This document shows, piece by piece, positions 46,285-57,383 of a stretch of DNA of 64,000 bases. Origin of the DNA: Crocodylus rhombifer (Eukaryota; Chordata; Crocodylia; Crocodylidae). Positions within the stretch are counted from its first letter, which is position 1. Each line of letters begins with the position of its first letter. Made by a program: the position numbers and the translations under genes. The notes below the pieces were generated by a model, which did not search any database, had not been told where the DNA came from, and saw only the letters and a program-made list of their open reading frames with translations. The DNA is taken from contig JAVSML010000995.1 in NCBI GenBank assembly GCA_038503035.1, positions 434,001-498,000 of the forward strand. The letters run 5' to 3'.

Positions 46285-47293
46285 GTGAGCCACACCCTTC
46301 AAATACTACTTGAAAATTAGTTCATGGGACTACTTAGGGTGTTTATACATGTGCTCCAGGGGAAGTGGGGGAGGGAGGTGCTTTAATTAGAGTGGCTCCA
46401 AGAGCTGCTGTAATTTAAGTGCTCAGATCATTGCATGCATTAGTGTCCCTGCAGCGAAAAATGGCAGTGGGGGGTGCTCTAACTAAAGCTCATTGAATGA
46501 GCTTTAGTTAAAGCACCCTCATCACCACCACGGGGACTTTGATACATGTGACACTGGAGTCTGCTGGAGCATAGTAATTACCATGCATCATGTCAGTTAA
46601 TCATGCTGTAATTACAGCATGTTGGAGCAGCCTCAATGCATGTGTATAGGTGCCCATAGTTATCACATGGGCAGTTGTTTTGTATCCTGCTTTATTTTCT
46701 GAATAAACTTTTTTTGTGATAGCACAAACTGGGCAGATTTAATATCTAGAAAATGCCCATTTTCATAAAACTTCTTGGTAAGATTAAAAAAGAAATCTCT
46801 ATTTTATGAAATTGTAATGTGTTATTCACTGCTGGTATGTAGTACTTGCACAGATCTTAATTTCTTAAATCAATTTAAGTTTTAAATGTTAAACCTTTAA
46901 TGAATGTGATGAGAAATGTGCTTTATTTTGATGACTGTTTGCAGGATATTTTTCTTAGTGCTTTATTACACTTTGAACTGCATGGTAAGGGAGAAACAGG
47001 ATTTCATAGCAACTCTTGGTGATATCCTTCTCAGGCGGGAATTAGTAATGCAAAAAACAAACTTTAATAAATTGCTAGAGAATTTTGTATTTGCAGTGGA
47101 AGAGTCAACAAAGACACTTTATATATATTTATATTTTAGTTTAGAATTAAATGCTGCAGTGTTTATTTAGAAATACTTAAGGGGCTCATGGCCAGGCATA
47201 TTTCTTTTTTATTCAAAGCTAGATTTTTATTCTTTCCTTGGAAAAGCCCTTTGGGAATCGGTCTGCTTTTGTTTTCTTTTCTTCCATGTGCAG
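46285..47293 (+). other. UTRN: UTRN intron 11
   Basis: This is a 1.0-kb intron. It contains the palindromic element at 46335-46658. The remainder is AT-rich with nothing recognisable. Confidence 0.85.
46335..46658 (+). mobile_element. Palindrome-bearing DNA element, copy 2
   Basis: The edges tagggtgtttatacatgtgc and gcatgtgtataggtgcccata are inverted. At 46472-46518 a near-perfect hairpin occurs (gggtgctctaactaaagctc and its complement), with one mismatch and a tiny loop. It is related in opposite orientation to 9146-9712. Confidence 0.75.
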
Positions 47294-47444
47294 CCTGCAT
47301 GATGTATTGATGGAACTGCAGAAGAAGCAATTGCAGCAGTTGTCTGACTGGTTGACTGTCACAGAAGAACGCATTCAAAAGATGGAGTCTGAGCCCTCAG
47401 CTGAAGATTTAGAGTTGCTTCAAAAGCAGATGGAAGAACATAAA
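47294..47444 (+). CDS. UTRN: Utrophin exon 12 (spectrin repeat 2)
   Basis: The 151-bp exon gives one base to finish Arg, then 50 codons, ending in phase 0. The acceptor is catgtgcag and the donor gtaaat (no G at +5). It encodes [40 protein letters not shown], then [10 protein letters not shown]. This is helix A and the A-B region of repeat 2. The size equals dystrophin exon 12. [15 protein letters not shown] is less conserved than the flanks. Confidence 0.98.
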
Positions 47445-49814
47445 GTAAATGCCTTTCTGTATTGTACATCATGAGGGGAAAAACGTAAGGTCTAATAACA
47501 AAAATACTCAGCTGTGGCAGCAACTGGTCTTCTTTTCTGAGGCAGGGTTTAGACCTCAGTCCACCGAGGAAGTATTTTTTGATGGCCTTGATGTGAAAGT
47601 GGATAGTGACAAGGAGGAGGGAAACCAGATCCATCAGAAAGCACTTTGTTAGCTGTATCATAGCACCTCTACTGGTAGTGGCCTATCTTCCTTTCATGCA
47701 GTGAACATGTTGGCTGCCAGGTGGGGAGGGGATGAAAACATACAGATAATTTGTCCATAATGCCTTCATTGTGGCGGTGCTCCAGTACATTGGATTCTTC
47801 GTCTCTTTTGACCACCTGTGCCTTCCAAGTCCAATTCCTTGCTATTGCGTGTTGCCTTTTCATATTTACAGATAACAGTAAGGTCTGAAGAAATTGCATT
47901 TTTATTTCCGCAAGGTCTGCGTTATACTACGTAGTTTCAGTCTTCCTCCATGTGTCGCTTTCCTGTAGTGGCTGAACTCCTTTGTTCTGTTGGGACAGTA
48001 AATCCTACCCTGTAAGTGAGAAAAGGCCACCAGAGTGGAGCTGACAGAAACTATATGTAGATGTCTGTTTTCTGCCAACAGCTGCGGCCTCTTTAATGGT
48101 TGGTGCCTCTTAGAAGGGCAGGGACTGCACCTTGGCATAGCTGCTGTCAAGAGTTGTGTGACTTTGGCAGTACCTGTGAAGTCTGCACATGCACAGCAGC
48201 TTCTCTGTGGTGGCGGCGGCTGTGTGTCAGTAGCAGTTCTCTTGGCAGAAGGCTTGCAAGGTAGAGACAGGCTTGAAGCCAGCTTTCTGGAGCTGAGCCT
48301 GGCCTGCTGACCTGTATGTGCTTATAACGGCAAGAGGGCTTTTAGATGCTCATTGCTCTTCCAGCTTTGATCGCTTTGATCAGTGTTGAGAAGGACATTC
48401 ATCTGGTGGTGGCACAGCTTGTGAACTTTTTTGCCATTATGGATGTATCTTAAAGGCCATGAAGGTTAAAACGGTACTAAAAGGGTAGGTTTTGTCCTGG
48501 ATAATTGATCAGACTTTCCACATCCTGCTCTTGCCTTGTGGTGGCTTCTTCCCTTCCTTTGCCAAGTGGCGGCATTTCATTTGACCTTCAGGCATATGGT
48601 CATTGAAAATGATACAGGGTTTTGTGGGATTAAAGGTGCTGTTGAAAATGTAAAACAGCAGGCATTTATCTTGCAGAGGTACTTGAAGTGTTATTTTGTA
48701 ACCTTTTATCTTATTCAGGGGTTGTCTGAATAATCCCCACTGTTTATGGAAGCAACTTGGTTTTACATTTTATGATTTAGAGATTTATTTATCCCTTCCG
48801 ACCCCCAAAAATCTATCTCAGTAGATCGACTCTGACCCCTTGCCCTGACCAGGAAAGTGTGTTGGGGTCAGATGACCCCAGCTAGGTGTTTGTCCAGTCT
48901 CATCTTAAAGACCCTCAAGGTAGGGGAGAGCACCATGATGATCTGATATGGACAGCAGTACAATGACAGATAATATTAGCGCTGAAACTAACAGTGTAGC
49001 TGGTATGAGCAGTAAAACTGAGAGTCTGCCCAAGATGGGTAGTGTGCAGTGTCTTTCTGACTGGATATCTGTGGGGATTTCAGAAGGCTAGCTCTGTTTG
49101 TCCTATATGAGTAGCTGCCCACATTAATCGTGTACATTTTAAATGATGGGGATTATAGTTCCATTTACAATCTTATAATTTGTAGTTACAGTAACTATAA
49201 GCTACTGCTAGCTAACAGGGCTCTCTGTTTTTTGCAGTTGCTGTGTAGTCTCTTGGGAATGATCTCTGAACATAATATGCCATGTCATTTAATGCATCCA
49301 GATAGTTGTCATTATTGTTCCCTCATAACCTATTAAAAGACGAGAGTGTTTGCTAATTTAGTCTGCTGTTGGTCTCCAAAATTTGATACTTTGTTATCTA
49401 TAGTAGAATATTTTTATAGAAGCTCTAAGCATATATATAAAATTATAGGTTCAGAAAGACAACGGGTTAATGGACTAAATATGTGAATTTTCAGACATCA
49501 TTTTTTATACTTTGGTATGCCAGTGGCGATTTTTTTTTTTTAATGAAGGCTAACAGAGCAACACATATTGGAGATTTTGATTAAGCTATAAAACACCTGC
49601 TCATATTTTTAAATATTTGAAAATAGATTTTAGGTCCATTGAACTCTCCAGCATCATATAGTTGTATTTGTTTAAATTTTGAAATGACTCTTGTTGGTAC
49701 ATTGTTTAATGTTGAAGCTTAAGCAATTTGCCACACAATTGTTTATATTACTGTGGTTAGAAAGGCTGATTCCCCTAACTGTTCAATTTCTATAACCATT
49801 GATCTTGTTTCTAG
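47445..49814 (+). other. UTRN: UTRN intron 12
   Basis: This is a 2.4-kb intron. Complex but unrecognised sequence lies at 47460-48760, with no coding evidence. A CR1 3' fragment is at 48830-48945. The rest is AT-rich. Confidence 0.85.
48830..48945 (-). mobile_element. CR1 3' fragment, antisense
   Basis: The + strand includes ggtcagatgaccccagctag, then tccagtctcatcttaaagac and ctcaaggtaggggagagcac, a complement of the CR1 3' region similar to 40760-40840. It is old and short. Confidence 0.75.
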
Positions 49815-49934
49815 GAGCTGCAGAATGACCTTGAGACAGAACAAGTTAAAGTAAACTCTCTAACCCACATGGTGGTGATTGTTGATGAAAATAGTGGTGA
49901 GAGTACCACAGCTGTCTTGGAAGAACAACTGCAG
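49815..49934 (+). CDS. UTRN: Utrophin exon 13 (spectrin repeat 2)
   Basis: The 120-bp, 40-codon exon is phase 0 to 0, with acceptor ttgtttctag and donor gtaaat. It encodes [20 protein letters not shown] then [36 protein letters not shown] is a strong utrophin signature. It forms helix B and the B-C region of repeat 2. The size equals dystrophin exon 13. Confidence 0.98.
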
Positions 49935-50991
49935 GTAAATGTATTGTATGCTTTCTAGTATATGCAGTGGTAAGTTGTTTGCTACCTCAGTCCAATAGTT
50001 ACAATAATTTAATTTTGAAGCTGTTCTAAATAAATACCACTTAATTGTTAATCAACCTAATTCATATTTTTTCTCCTCTTGTAATTTGTCTGTGTATTTT
50101 GACACCTGTGGTTTGATAGCATGTTTCATGTATTTAATGTAAGATATTAAATCCAAGTGTGGAAAGATATTTTTTCTGAAGAACTTGGCTGGCAAACCTA
50201 GGAACAGAGAATGAATTTATCATCTGCTGAGTACAAACATGACACCCCATCAGTTTAAAAAATAGACCCATTTATATTTTGTAAACTAATTTTTAAATCT
50301 GTTATTTATGAAAGCTTGCACATCAACATAACACTAGCAATATCAATAATAATATCAACATAAAGAATTATTAAAATTACCAAGAGTAAAATGTATAAAT
50401 GTATATAAAGCAGTTAGGAGCCCAAGCCCTTTTACAGATGATAATTATTAACAATCAGTGCAAATCAAGTGACATGCACCTTTTGAAAAATGTTTCCTGT
50501 TGGCAGTTTCATTTGTGGAACTCTGCAAACCCAGTGGACTTATGTAGTGGGCTTTTATTAAGCCTTTTGTATAAATAATTTTAATTGAGATGTTAAATGT
50601 GATGAAAAATTATTTTAAAGTCGTTACTGTGGTATATATTTTCAGAGCAATTACTATGGTATTTTTCAAATGACCTAAAATAAGTAGATTCTACCTTGGC
50701 ATAAAATAGGATGTATTTAAGGGTGTGACTTAAGCAATGACTGAGTGACATATGTAAGTTTGCTCTTGTTGAAGAGAAATTTGTTTTACTTACTCCTGGA
50801 GGAAAAGGGGCCAAAACTGAGTCCCATCCTTGTGCTTTATGTAAAGCAAGAGGAGCAATTTTAGGTTTGGATGATAATATCTTAGAAAGTAGCATTATAA
50901 TTTAGAGAAAGTAATTTATGATTTGAATATCTTGCTTTTTGTAAGGTTCCTAGTGGGCTTTTAACTCTTTATAAATGTCTTGCTGCTCTAG
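49935..50991 (+). other. UTRN: UTRN intron 13
   Basis: This is a 1.1-kb AT-rich intron. I see nothing recognisable in it. Confidence 0.85.
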
Positions 50992-51093
50992 AGACTTGGT
51001 GAGCGCTGGACAGCGGTTTGCCGTTGGACTGAAGAACGTTGGAACAAGCTGCGAGAGATTAAACTACTGTGGCAGGAACTCTTGGAAGAGCAG
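50992..51093 (+). CDS. UTRN: Utrophin exon 14 (repeat 2 to repeat 3)
   Basis: The 102-bp, 34-codon exon is phase 0 to 0, with acceptor gctgctctag and donor gttagt. It encodes [20 protein letters not shown] then [27 protein letters not shown] is helix C of repeat 2, running on into helix A of repeat 3. The size equals dystrophin exon 14. The donor uses T at +3, which is less common. Confidence 0.98.
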
Positions 51094-51230
51094 GTTAGTA
51101 ACTGTGCAAAACTTAGAATCACACGCATAATTGTAACTACTCATTTATTCTTAACAAATAATTTGACAAATAAACTGAATTAAATCACTTTTGTCTGGGA
51201 CTCACGTATACCTACATAGAAATAATATGA

Positions 51231-51343
51231 GTTGTGTGAGGACAGGCAGATCTAAAATTAATCCAGTAAAAAAAGGACAGTCCTCCCCTGTTGTGTGAGG
51301 ACAGTGAAGATCTAAATTCAATCCAGTAAAAAAGGATTCTGAG
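51231..51343. repeat. 59-bp tandem duplication
   Basis: Two copies begin gttgtgtgaggacag at 51231 and 51290, and both continue with agatctaaa, then tccagtaaaaaa. They differ at several bases. Confidence 0.9.
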
Positions 51344-52482
51344 ATTTCATATCTGGTACTTAAGGACTATTAAGGAACTGAAGAACTGAGCAAAAGCTGT
51401 GCTCTGTGACAGAGAAACCTGAAGAGCCACTGATTTTCAGCAAGCCTTGATAGGTGGGGGTTTCTTTGGGAGCAAAGTGGAATTTGTCCTCTAGTGGAGA
51501 GGATTAGACTGGACTGGAGCCCAGTGAAATAGTGCAGGGCTGGCTCCATTACTGAAGTCTTGAAGCACTGTGCCCTGCCACGGTTAGTAATATTTTGTGC
51601 TGTGAGTGTTTTTTACCAGTTGTATTTTTTTAAAAACTCCTTTGTTCGGTTTTAAATTTTGACAGTGTATTTCATTGTTTTTATATTGTTAATTTGAATA
51701 ATCCTTACTCCTTTGTTCATAATAAAACTCTTGTGCATTCCTTGAATATAATATAGAAGTAGGGATATCAAAGCACAATAACAAGCATCTCATCTTTTAT
51801 GATCAATATTTGAGCTGTATAACCTGTGTAAGTTTCTACTGTCATTAGGCTGTCATTAGCTAACAATGTACATTTATATTATGTTGAGTCAGTTCAAGAA
51901 TTTGCAATAGATTTATTTTGAATCTGTCCATACACCCCTAAAATAGCAAAACATTTTTAATTGTTTTAAGGCCAGTGAAGAAGGGAGTGAAGTCAAAGTT
52001 GTTGTTTATTGACCGTGACAATAAAGCAAGTGAATTCCTAAGTAATTGGTGGCCTGATAGTTCTAAAAGGTTTCCCAAGTGTGCTGTAAATGCTGCCAAC
52101 ATTGACAAGTGTGCTTCATTTTGCAGTCTATTAATCATGGCTAATTTCTTTAAAAATGTTAATGTAAAATAAAATGGTCAGTCTGATGTATTGAGGTACA
52201 TGCCAGTCTTTTCCGCATCTGTGAGCATCTGAATTCTTGGTTGAGAGCTCATGGTTATTCTGTAGTGCTCTTAAGATCCAATGCTTTGACTTCAGTATGA
52301 TGACATTACATGTTATTTATATTTGTTTTTATGTATGCAAAGATAAAATAAAACTATTTGGGTTCTGTGGCCATCAGAAGCCAAAGAATGGTACTTACGT
52401 TATTAGTAGCAAAATGCGTACCTGAGGTTTTGACAAAAGTATTTATTTTCGTAGATGTATTTCAGTTGTATCTAGACACCCA

Positions 52483-53014
52483 GACTGCGTCCACACAAAC
52501 GTGGATGTTTGGTTCCCTGGGGACAAGTAGTGGTGGCACACCTTGCGCCGCCACTACTTGTCACTGGGGAACACCCATGCCATGCATGCTTTGGTGTACG
52601 GCAAGTTACCCTTGGGTGGTGTAGGGGAGGCTGGGGCCACTAGGCTTACCTGGGGTCCTTGGGGCCTCCTGGGGCTGCTGCAGCAGCAGCAGTTCTGTGC
52701 AGAGCCTGGCCAGCAGCCGCAACATAGTTCTGGGTGGCCCAGCTCCGTTTTTGAGCGGTACGTACTGCTGGTGTGTGTGCTGCTCCGTGGCTTTTTCCTG
52801 CAGGTTTTTTATTGCTTATTTTTTGTTTGGTTGGGTTTTTTTTTTGACCTCTGGGTATCCCAAAAAACCCATGGGGGAAAAAAAACGAGCAGTGCATGCA
52901 CAGGCAGTGCTCCCTTACAACACGGAGAACATCTGACTGTGCGGTATGTGGCACTGCAGATGTGCTTGTGTTGCCACATACCACACAGCTGTGCTCGTCT
53001 GGATGTGGCCTCAG
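52483..53014. mobile_element. TIR-like element with strong internal hairpin
   Basis: The left edge ctgcgtccacacaaacg loosely mirrors cgtctggatgtggcctcag at the right. Within it, gacaagtagtggtgg (52522-52536) and ccgccactacttgtc (52548-52562) pair 14 of 15, and the pairing extends outward for about another 12 bases. It is GC-richer than the intron around it and holds no coding domain. Confidence 0.55.
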
Positions 53015-53399
53015 AAGTTAGCATGACTCTACCCTGAATTTGTAACACATTTTAGCGAGCAGTCTATCAAATCCCACTTATTTGTAAATACGTGTTTTCA
53101 TGTAAACTTGTAAAATTATATATCCCATAATTTTATAGTGGTGTATTCATTTAGTTAGGACCCATCTTTAACCAGAAAATGAGGACAGATTATTTAGCTA
53201 ATGAAGATAGGTGTCTGGCTCATAATAAATATGTACATAATGTGTGCGTGACCGAAAGACTGAAAAATTTTTGTGGGGTCTTTCTTTTCCTGTGTAAAAA
53301 GAAGATAATAGCGATGGAAATGTTGTTTTTTACTTGTCATTTTATTGTAGGAACTAAGTAGCTCAAAGTATTGTTTGTGTTTTGATGATCTGGGCAAAT

Positions 53400-53423
53400 A
53401 CTCACTCACTCACTCACTCACTC
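53400..53423. repeat. (ACTC)6 microsatellite
   Basis: Six perfect ACTC units. Confidence 0.97.
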
Positions 53424-53989
53424 GAATTTGAATCGTACATTTGCTATTGCCAAGCTCTCACATAAGCAACCTTGTCAGCTAGAAACTCCAAGATAACTGG
53501 AAATACTGTGTTTACAACCAATTTAAAATTCTCTCAGAATACGTGCATAACCAAAAAAAATATTTTAAAGCATTCAGCTGCTGTCATTTTCCTATTTCAC
53601 CCATGAAATGGAAGGATGAGTACAGAGATTCATTAGCCTTTTGTGGCTGCCTAAAGCATCTTTGGAAGTCAGACAACGAAGTCGTCATAATTCTTACCAC
53701 TCAGGAAACAAATTCCTCATTCAGTGCCATATATTTCTTAGCACTATAATAATTATTTTTGAGTTTCATAAAGAGGGTTATCTCTGATGGCCAAGTTAGC
53801 AGAGATTAATTGAAGGGCTTTTTAACTTATCTATTCAGTATAAAATGCGCTGGCTGGAACATTAGCTTGATTTTCTAATGCGTATGTGGTGGTATAGCTT
53901 TGTTAATTCAGGCCTTCTGGAATTTCCATCACTTACATTTTGCTGTCTGTACATTTATGTATTCGGTTTATACAGGAAGTGAAAAGTAC

Positions 53990-54583
53990 TAGGGCTGTGC
54001 AAAGCTTCAGTCGCTGATTCGATTTGGAGGAGATTCAGCCCGATTCGGTGGCCAAATCTCCGAATCCAAATCTAATTAGAAGACCCATTAATCTCTCCAG
54101 TTCGGAGAGATTTGACTATTCAGTCATAGACACAGCTTTATATGTTTTTTCCACATACCTCAAGTTAGCAGGCGGCTCGTGAACACTGAGATGCTGGGGT
54201 GGATGGAACATCCCATGGGAGTTTGGGGGGGTTCCCCCGTGCGCTTGGTGGTGGATCGAGAAGTGGACTGGAAGCACTTTCGGTCCATTTCCGGGTCCAC
54301 CGCCAAACACACACAGGGTGCCCCCTCGTGCTCCTGTGGGATGGTCCAATCTACCCTACCATCTAAGCATTCACGAGCCGCTCCTGATACCTCGAGGTGT
54401 GTAGAAAAAACATTTAAAGGTGTGTCTATGGCCGAATAGCTGATTCTCCAAATAAGAATTGAATCTTCAGATTCAGATTTGGGCCAATAGAATTGGGATA
54501 GTGATCCGCATTAGCAAATCAAATCACTGTCCCCTGAATTGGGCTGAAATTGAATTGAAAACAGCCCGCTTCGCATACCCCTT
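53990..54583. mobile_element. Foldback (palindromic) MITE
   Basis: The left edge tagggctgtgcaaagc and right edge gcttcgcatacccctt are inverted. Large inner arms, about 54115-54190 and 54365-54440, are also inverted: aggcggctcgtgaac mirrors attcacgagccgct. The edges match the MITE at 8698. The two strands each encode a similar short peptide ending in a VEKTxKxVSMxE pattern, as expected for a palindrome. No exact target duplication was seen. Confidence 0.8.
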
Positions 54584-54798
54584 AAAAAAAATACATTACT
54601 GTTTAAGTGTTGCTATACTCAGTCCTAGGCCAGTGGCAGGACTGAATCTGGTGGTCATTTTAAAATGTAGTGTCTGTAAACTGCAAGTTTTGTCTACAAA
54701 AGCAGATATATCTCAGTGGTTACCCTGGGGTCCCTGGAGAGTTAATTGACTATTGGGGCCTGGAGAATTAGGGCCTTGGTAATTTGCTTTTGTTTTCT

Positions 54799-54835
54799 TT
54801 TTTTTTTTGGGGGGGGGGGGTTGGGGTTTTTTGGT
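54799..54835. repeat. T run, G run, T/G tract
   Basis: Low-complexity sequence of T then G then mixed T/G bases. Confidence 0.9.
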
Positions 54836-55787
54836 CTTTTCTTTTTTGGTTCCAGCTGTTAAGGTTCATTGAAAGAAGATTGTAACATATTACACACTTG
54901 ATAATATCACTTTTTCTTTCAAGTCCACTGCTGTAGTTGCCACAGGGGTAGTATGTGGTCCCTAAGAGGAAAGGCAGTGGTCTGGACAATTTAGATATGA
55001 CAGTTTTACTGTAAACACATGGCCCACAATGTGAAAAATGTTAAGGAAATTCCTGATTTGTACTACTCAAAGCAGGATTTTTCATCTTTTTTAAACAGTA
55101 TGGGTTTCTATCTCCAGTGGTTTGTGAAGTGTTGCCTGCTAAAATTGTCATAGTTGAGTTAGGAATAGACAAACTGGTAATGGTAATGATTTAATGGCAT
55201 TTTCGATATATGTGAGCTGCAAGTCTGACCTATTAGCTGCGAAGGCTAGAAGAGATGCACACCATTACCTGCACATATTCTGAAAGCACACTGTTTGGAA
55301 ACTCTAGTCCTGAATCAATGATAAGTGGGGGGGAGGCTAGAAGTGAAACTCAAAGTTTCATTTTTCCAATTATAAAAATTCTCATTGAAATAAAGTCATG
55401 TTGTAAAGCAATAATTGAAATACTTCATTATGAAAACACTGAAACCAAACTGTCAGACTTGTAGAGAAACTTTAGGCTCTTTTTTCAATTGAAACATTGG
55501 GCCAAACTTGGCATGAATTCCTGAAGCATTGAAGCTGACCTGAATGTATTTTTCAGGGGAAAAAAATGACTGGAAATTATTTCAGAGGGTTCTAGTTCAG
55601 TATTATCCCAATATACATAGTAAGTATGCCTGTTAATGTCGACTGAAATTTGGTACATGTAAGGGTTGTGGTGCCATTTTGATCTAACATGAAAATCTGA
55701 ACGAAAGAATTTGCCCTTAGTTATGGTGATTTATTATGCTGAAATTCTTTGAAGCTAGTCCCATGTTGTTTCCTTTCTTCCTTTTAG

Positions 55788-55895
55788 TGCCTGTTGAAAG
55801 TTTGGCTAACTGAAAAAGAAGCAGCTTTAAGTAAAGTCCAAACAAGCAATTTTAGAGATCAAACAGAGCTGAGCACAAATGTTCGGAAACTGGCA
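55788..55895 (+). CDS. UTRN: Utrophin exon 15 (spectrin repeat 3)
   Basis: The 108-bp, 36-codon exon is phase 0 to 0, with acceptor cttccttttag and donor gtgagt. It encodes [20 protein letters not shown] then [16 protein letters not shown]. This is helix A and the A-B region of repeat 3. CLLKxWLTEKE and VQTSNF match remembered utrophin, not dystrophin (which reads CLFSAWLSEKE). The size equals dystrophin exon 15. Confidence 0.98.
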
Positions 55896-56897
55896 GTGAG
55901 TATTGCTACCCTGGTCTCTTTGTCATTTTTTAAAATTTGATTTGTTAAATAATAGAACCTTATTTAAGATGCAGCCAGTCCTCTAGCGTGTATATAGAGA
56001 CAAATATCTATCCTCCATCAACAGTGCTCCTTTAACCCAGGTCAGTATCCATGGAGGAGTCTTGTGTCCTTTTCTTCTGTTCTATCTGCCAGCAGCTCTA
56101 TAGATTACATAGTGTGTCAGGCATCTGTATTTCTTCCTCTGTATGCAACTTGCTTAATGTTTCGCACCCCTTTTTTCCTCAGAACTCTGTATGTTATAAA
56201 ACTCACTATCTTTCATCCTTCTCTGCTTTTAGATTTCAAATTCCTTCTAAATTTTTTTTCAACTGTTAGCTCATAGAAGTTGCACTCTCTTTCAATATTC
56301 AAAAAAGTTTCCCAAACTTTCTGGCTTGGAAGTACGAAAACGTTCTTTTTTAGCAACTCTAAGAACGTCCATTAAATTTCTAAATAAGCATATTTTTCAG
56401 TCTCCTCTGTAGAACATTGTTTGATAAAAGATATTTTTCATTTCCAAAACTTCCCAAACATTGAAAATTAGTCAGTAATTTTAGCTTTTTGTCAATTTTT
56501 AAAAAAATAAGTAAAGAACACAGTTGCTCTGACTTCACCTGTGAATGCTTAGCATCTGTAAAAATTAGGCTGTATATTCTTTGCTTGGTGTTTGTCTAAA
56601 TGTTTCACTGAAGTTTGTTTTTCTTTTTTTCCTTTGAAAAATGACATCTCTTTTGCTCATTTGAAGTATTTTGGAGAACTCTCATTCTATGGGCTGCTTT
56701 TTTAAGCTGGAGTGAAAGGGGTGAGAATGTAGGTGGCCTTTGCCCTCTTAAACTCTCCTTCTAGCCTAGCATCATTTAAAGGGGATTTTCTGGGATTTGT
56801 GGCTTTACTTCCTTCTCTTTCTGTTCCAAAAAAACCACTATAAAAGTTAAACTCCATTCTTGCATTACAGGGTGAGTGCCCTGTATGATTAATAAAG

Positions 56898-56898
<1 letters not shown>

Positions 56899-56925
<27 letters not shown>
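56899..56925. repeat. Poly-T tract
   Basis: A run of about 27 T bases in intron 15. Confidence 0.95.
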
Positions 56926-56929
<4 letters not shown>

Positions 56930-57072
56930 GTCAGCATGTTTAACTAAGCTAGCATTTTAGTAATACCGGTAAAATGGCATTACTGATTATCCAGTATAAT
57001 AGTAATTTTGTGGGCTTATTATGCTTTTTTATGTCTCTTGTAGCATGGTAAAACATGGTGCTTTCAAACTTG

Positions 57073-57110
57073 TAGCATCCATAGATCATAGATAGCATCC
57101 ATAGATCATG
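57073..57110. repeat. ~20-bp tandem duplication
   Basis: The string agcatccatagatcat occurs twice, separated by agat. Confidence 0.9.
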
Positions 57111-57203
57111 TGATAAATTGCCCATGGAATTTAAAAACAAAAGAGCAAATTAGCATGTGATCTGAAAATTCATACGGTCAATTCATTGTTTTTTCAATGT
57201 CAG

Positions 57204-57383
57204 ATTTTGAAGGAGGATATGGGAATGAAGTGTCAAATGCTAGACCAGCTAAGTGAGATTGGTCAAGATGTGGCACAGCTCCTTGGGAACGAAAGGGCTT
57301 CAAATAAAATTGACTGTGATCTGGAGGAACTAACTCAGAGGTGGGACAGCTTAGTTCAGAAGCTTGAGGACTTCTCTAACCAG
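57204..57383 (+). CDS. UTRN: Utrophin exon 16 (spectrin repeat 3)
   Basis: The 180-bp, 60-codon exon is phase 0 to 0, with acceptor tcaatgtcag and donor gtaccc, which is weak at +4 to +6. It encodes [40 protein letters not shown], then [20 protein letters not shown]. These are helices B and C of repeat 3; [13 protein letters not shown] is the conserved helix C tryptophan block. The size equals dystrophin exon 16. [12 protein letters not shown] favours utrophin. Confidence 0.97.

Larger units (their letters stand above)
51094..55787 (+). other. UTRN: UTRN intron 14 (4.7 kb)
   Basis: It contains a 59-bp tandem duplication (51231-51343), a hairpin-bearing TIR-like element (52483-53014), an ACTC microsatellite (53400-53423), a large foldback element (53990-54583) and a T/G run (about 54799-54835). 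The remainder is plain intron. Confidence 0.85.
55896..57203 (+). other. UTRN: UTRN intron 15
   Basis: This is a 1.3-kb intron. It contains a poly-T run (about 56899-56925) and a short tandem duplication (57073-57110). Otherwise I see nothing recognisable. Confidence 0.85.

Noticed and set aside
47449..47652. 67-residue frame just after exon 12 as an alternative tail
   Set aside because: It is not in frame with a read-through of exon 12, has no splice signal, and exon 12 joins exon 13 in frame.
52543..53037. 164-residue frame in intron 14
   Set aside because: It spans the hairpin-bearing GC-rich element and contains low-complexity stretches. No domain is visible.
53400..53423. Short regular repeats as a CRISPR-like array
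   Set aside because: They are a plain ACTC microsatellite. No array of repeats with unique spacers exists anywhere in the window.
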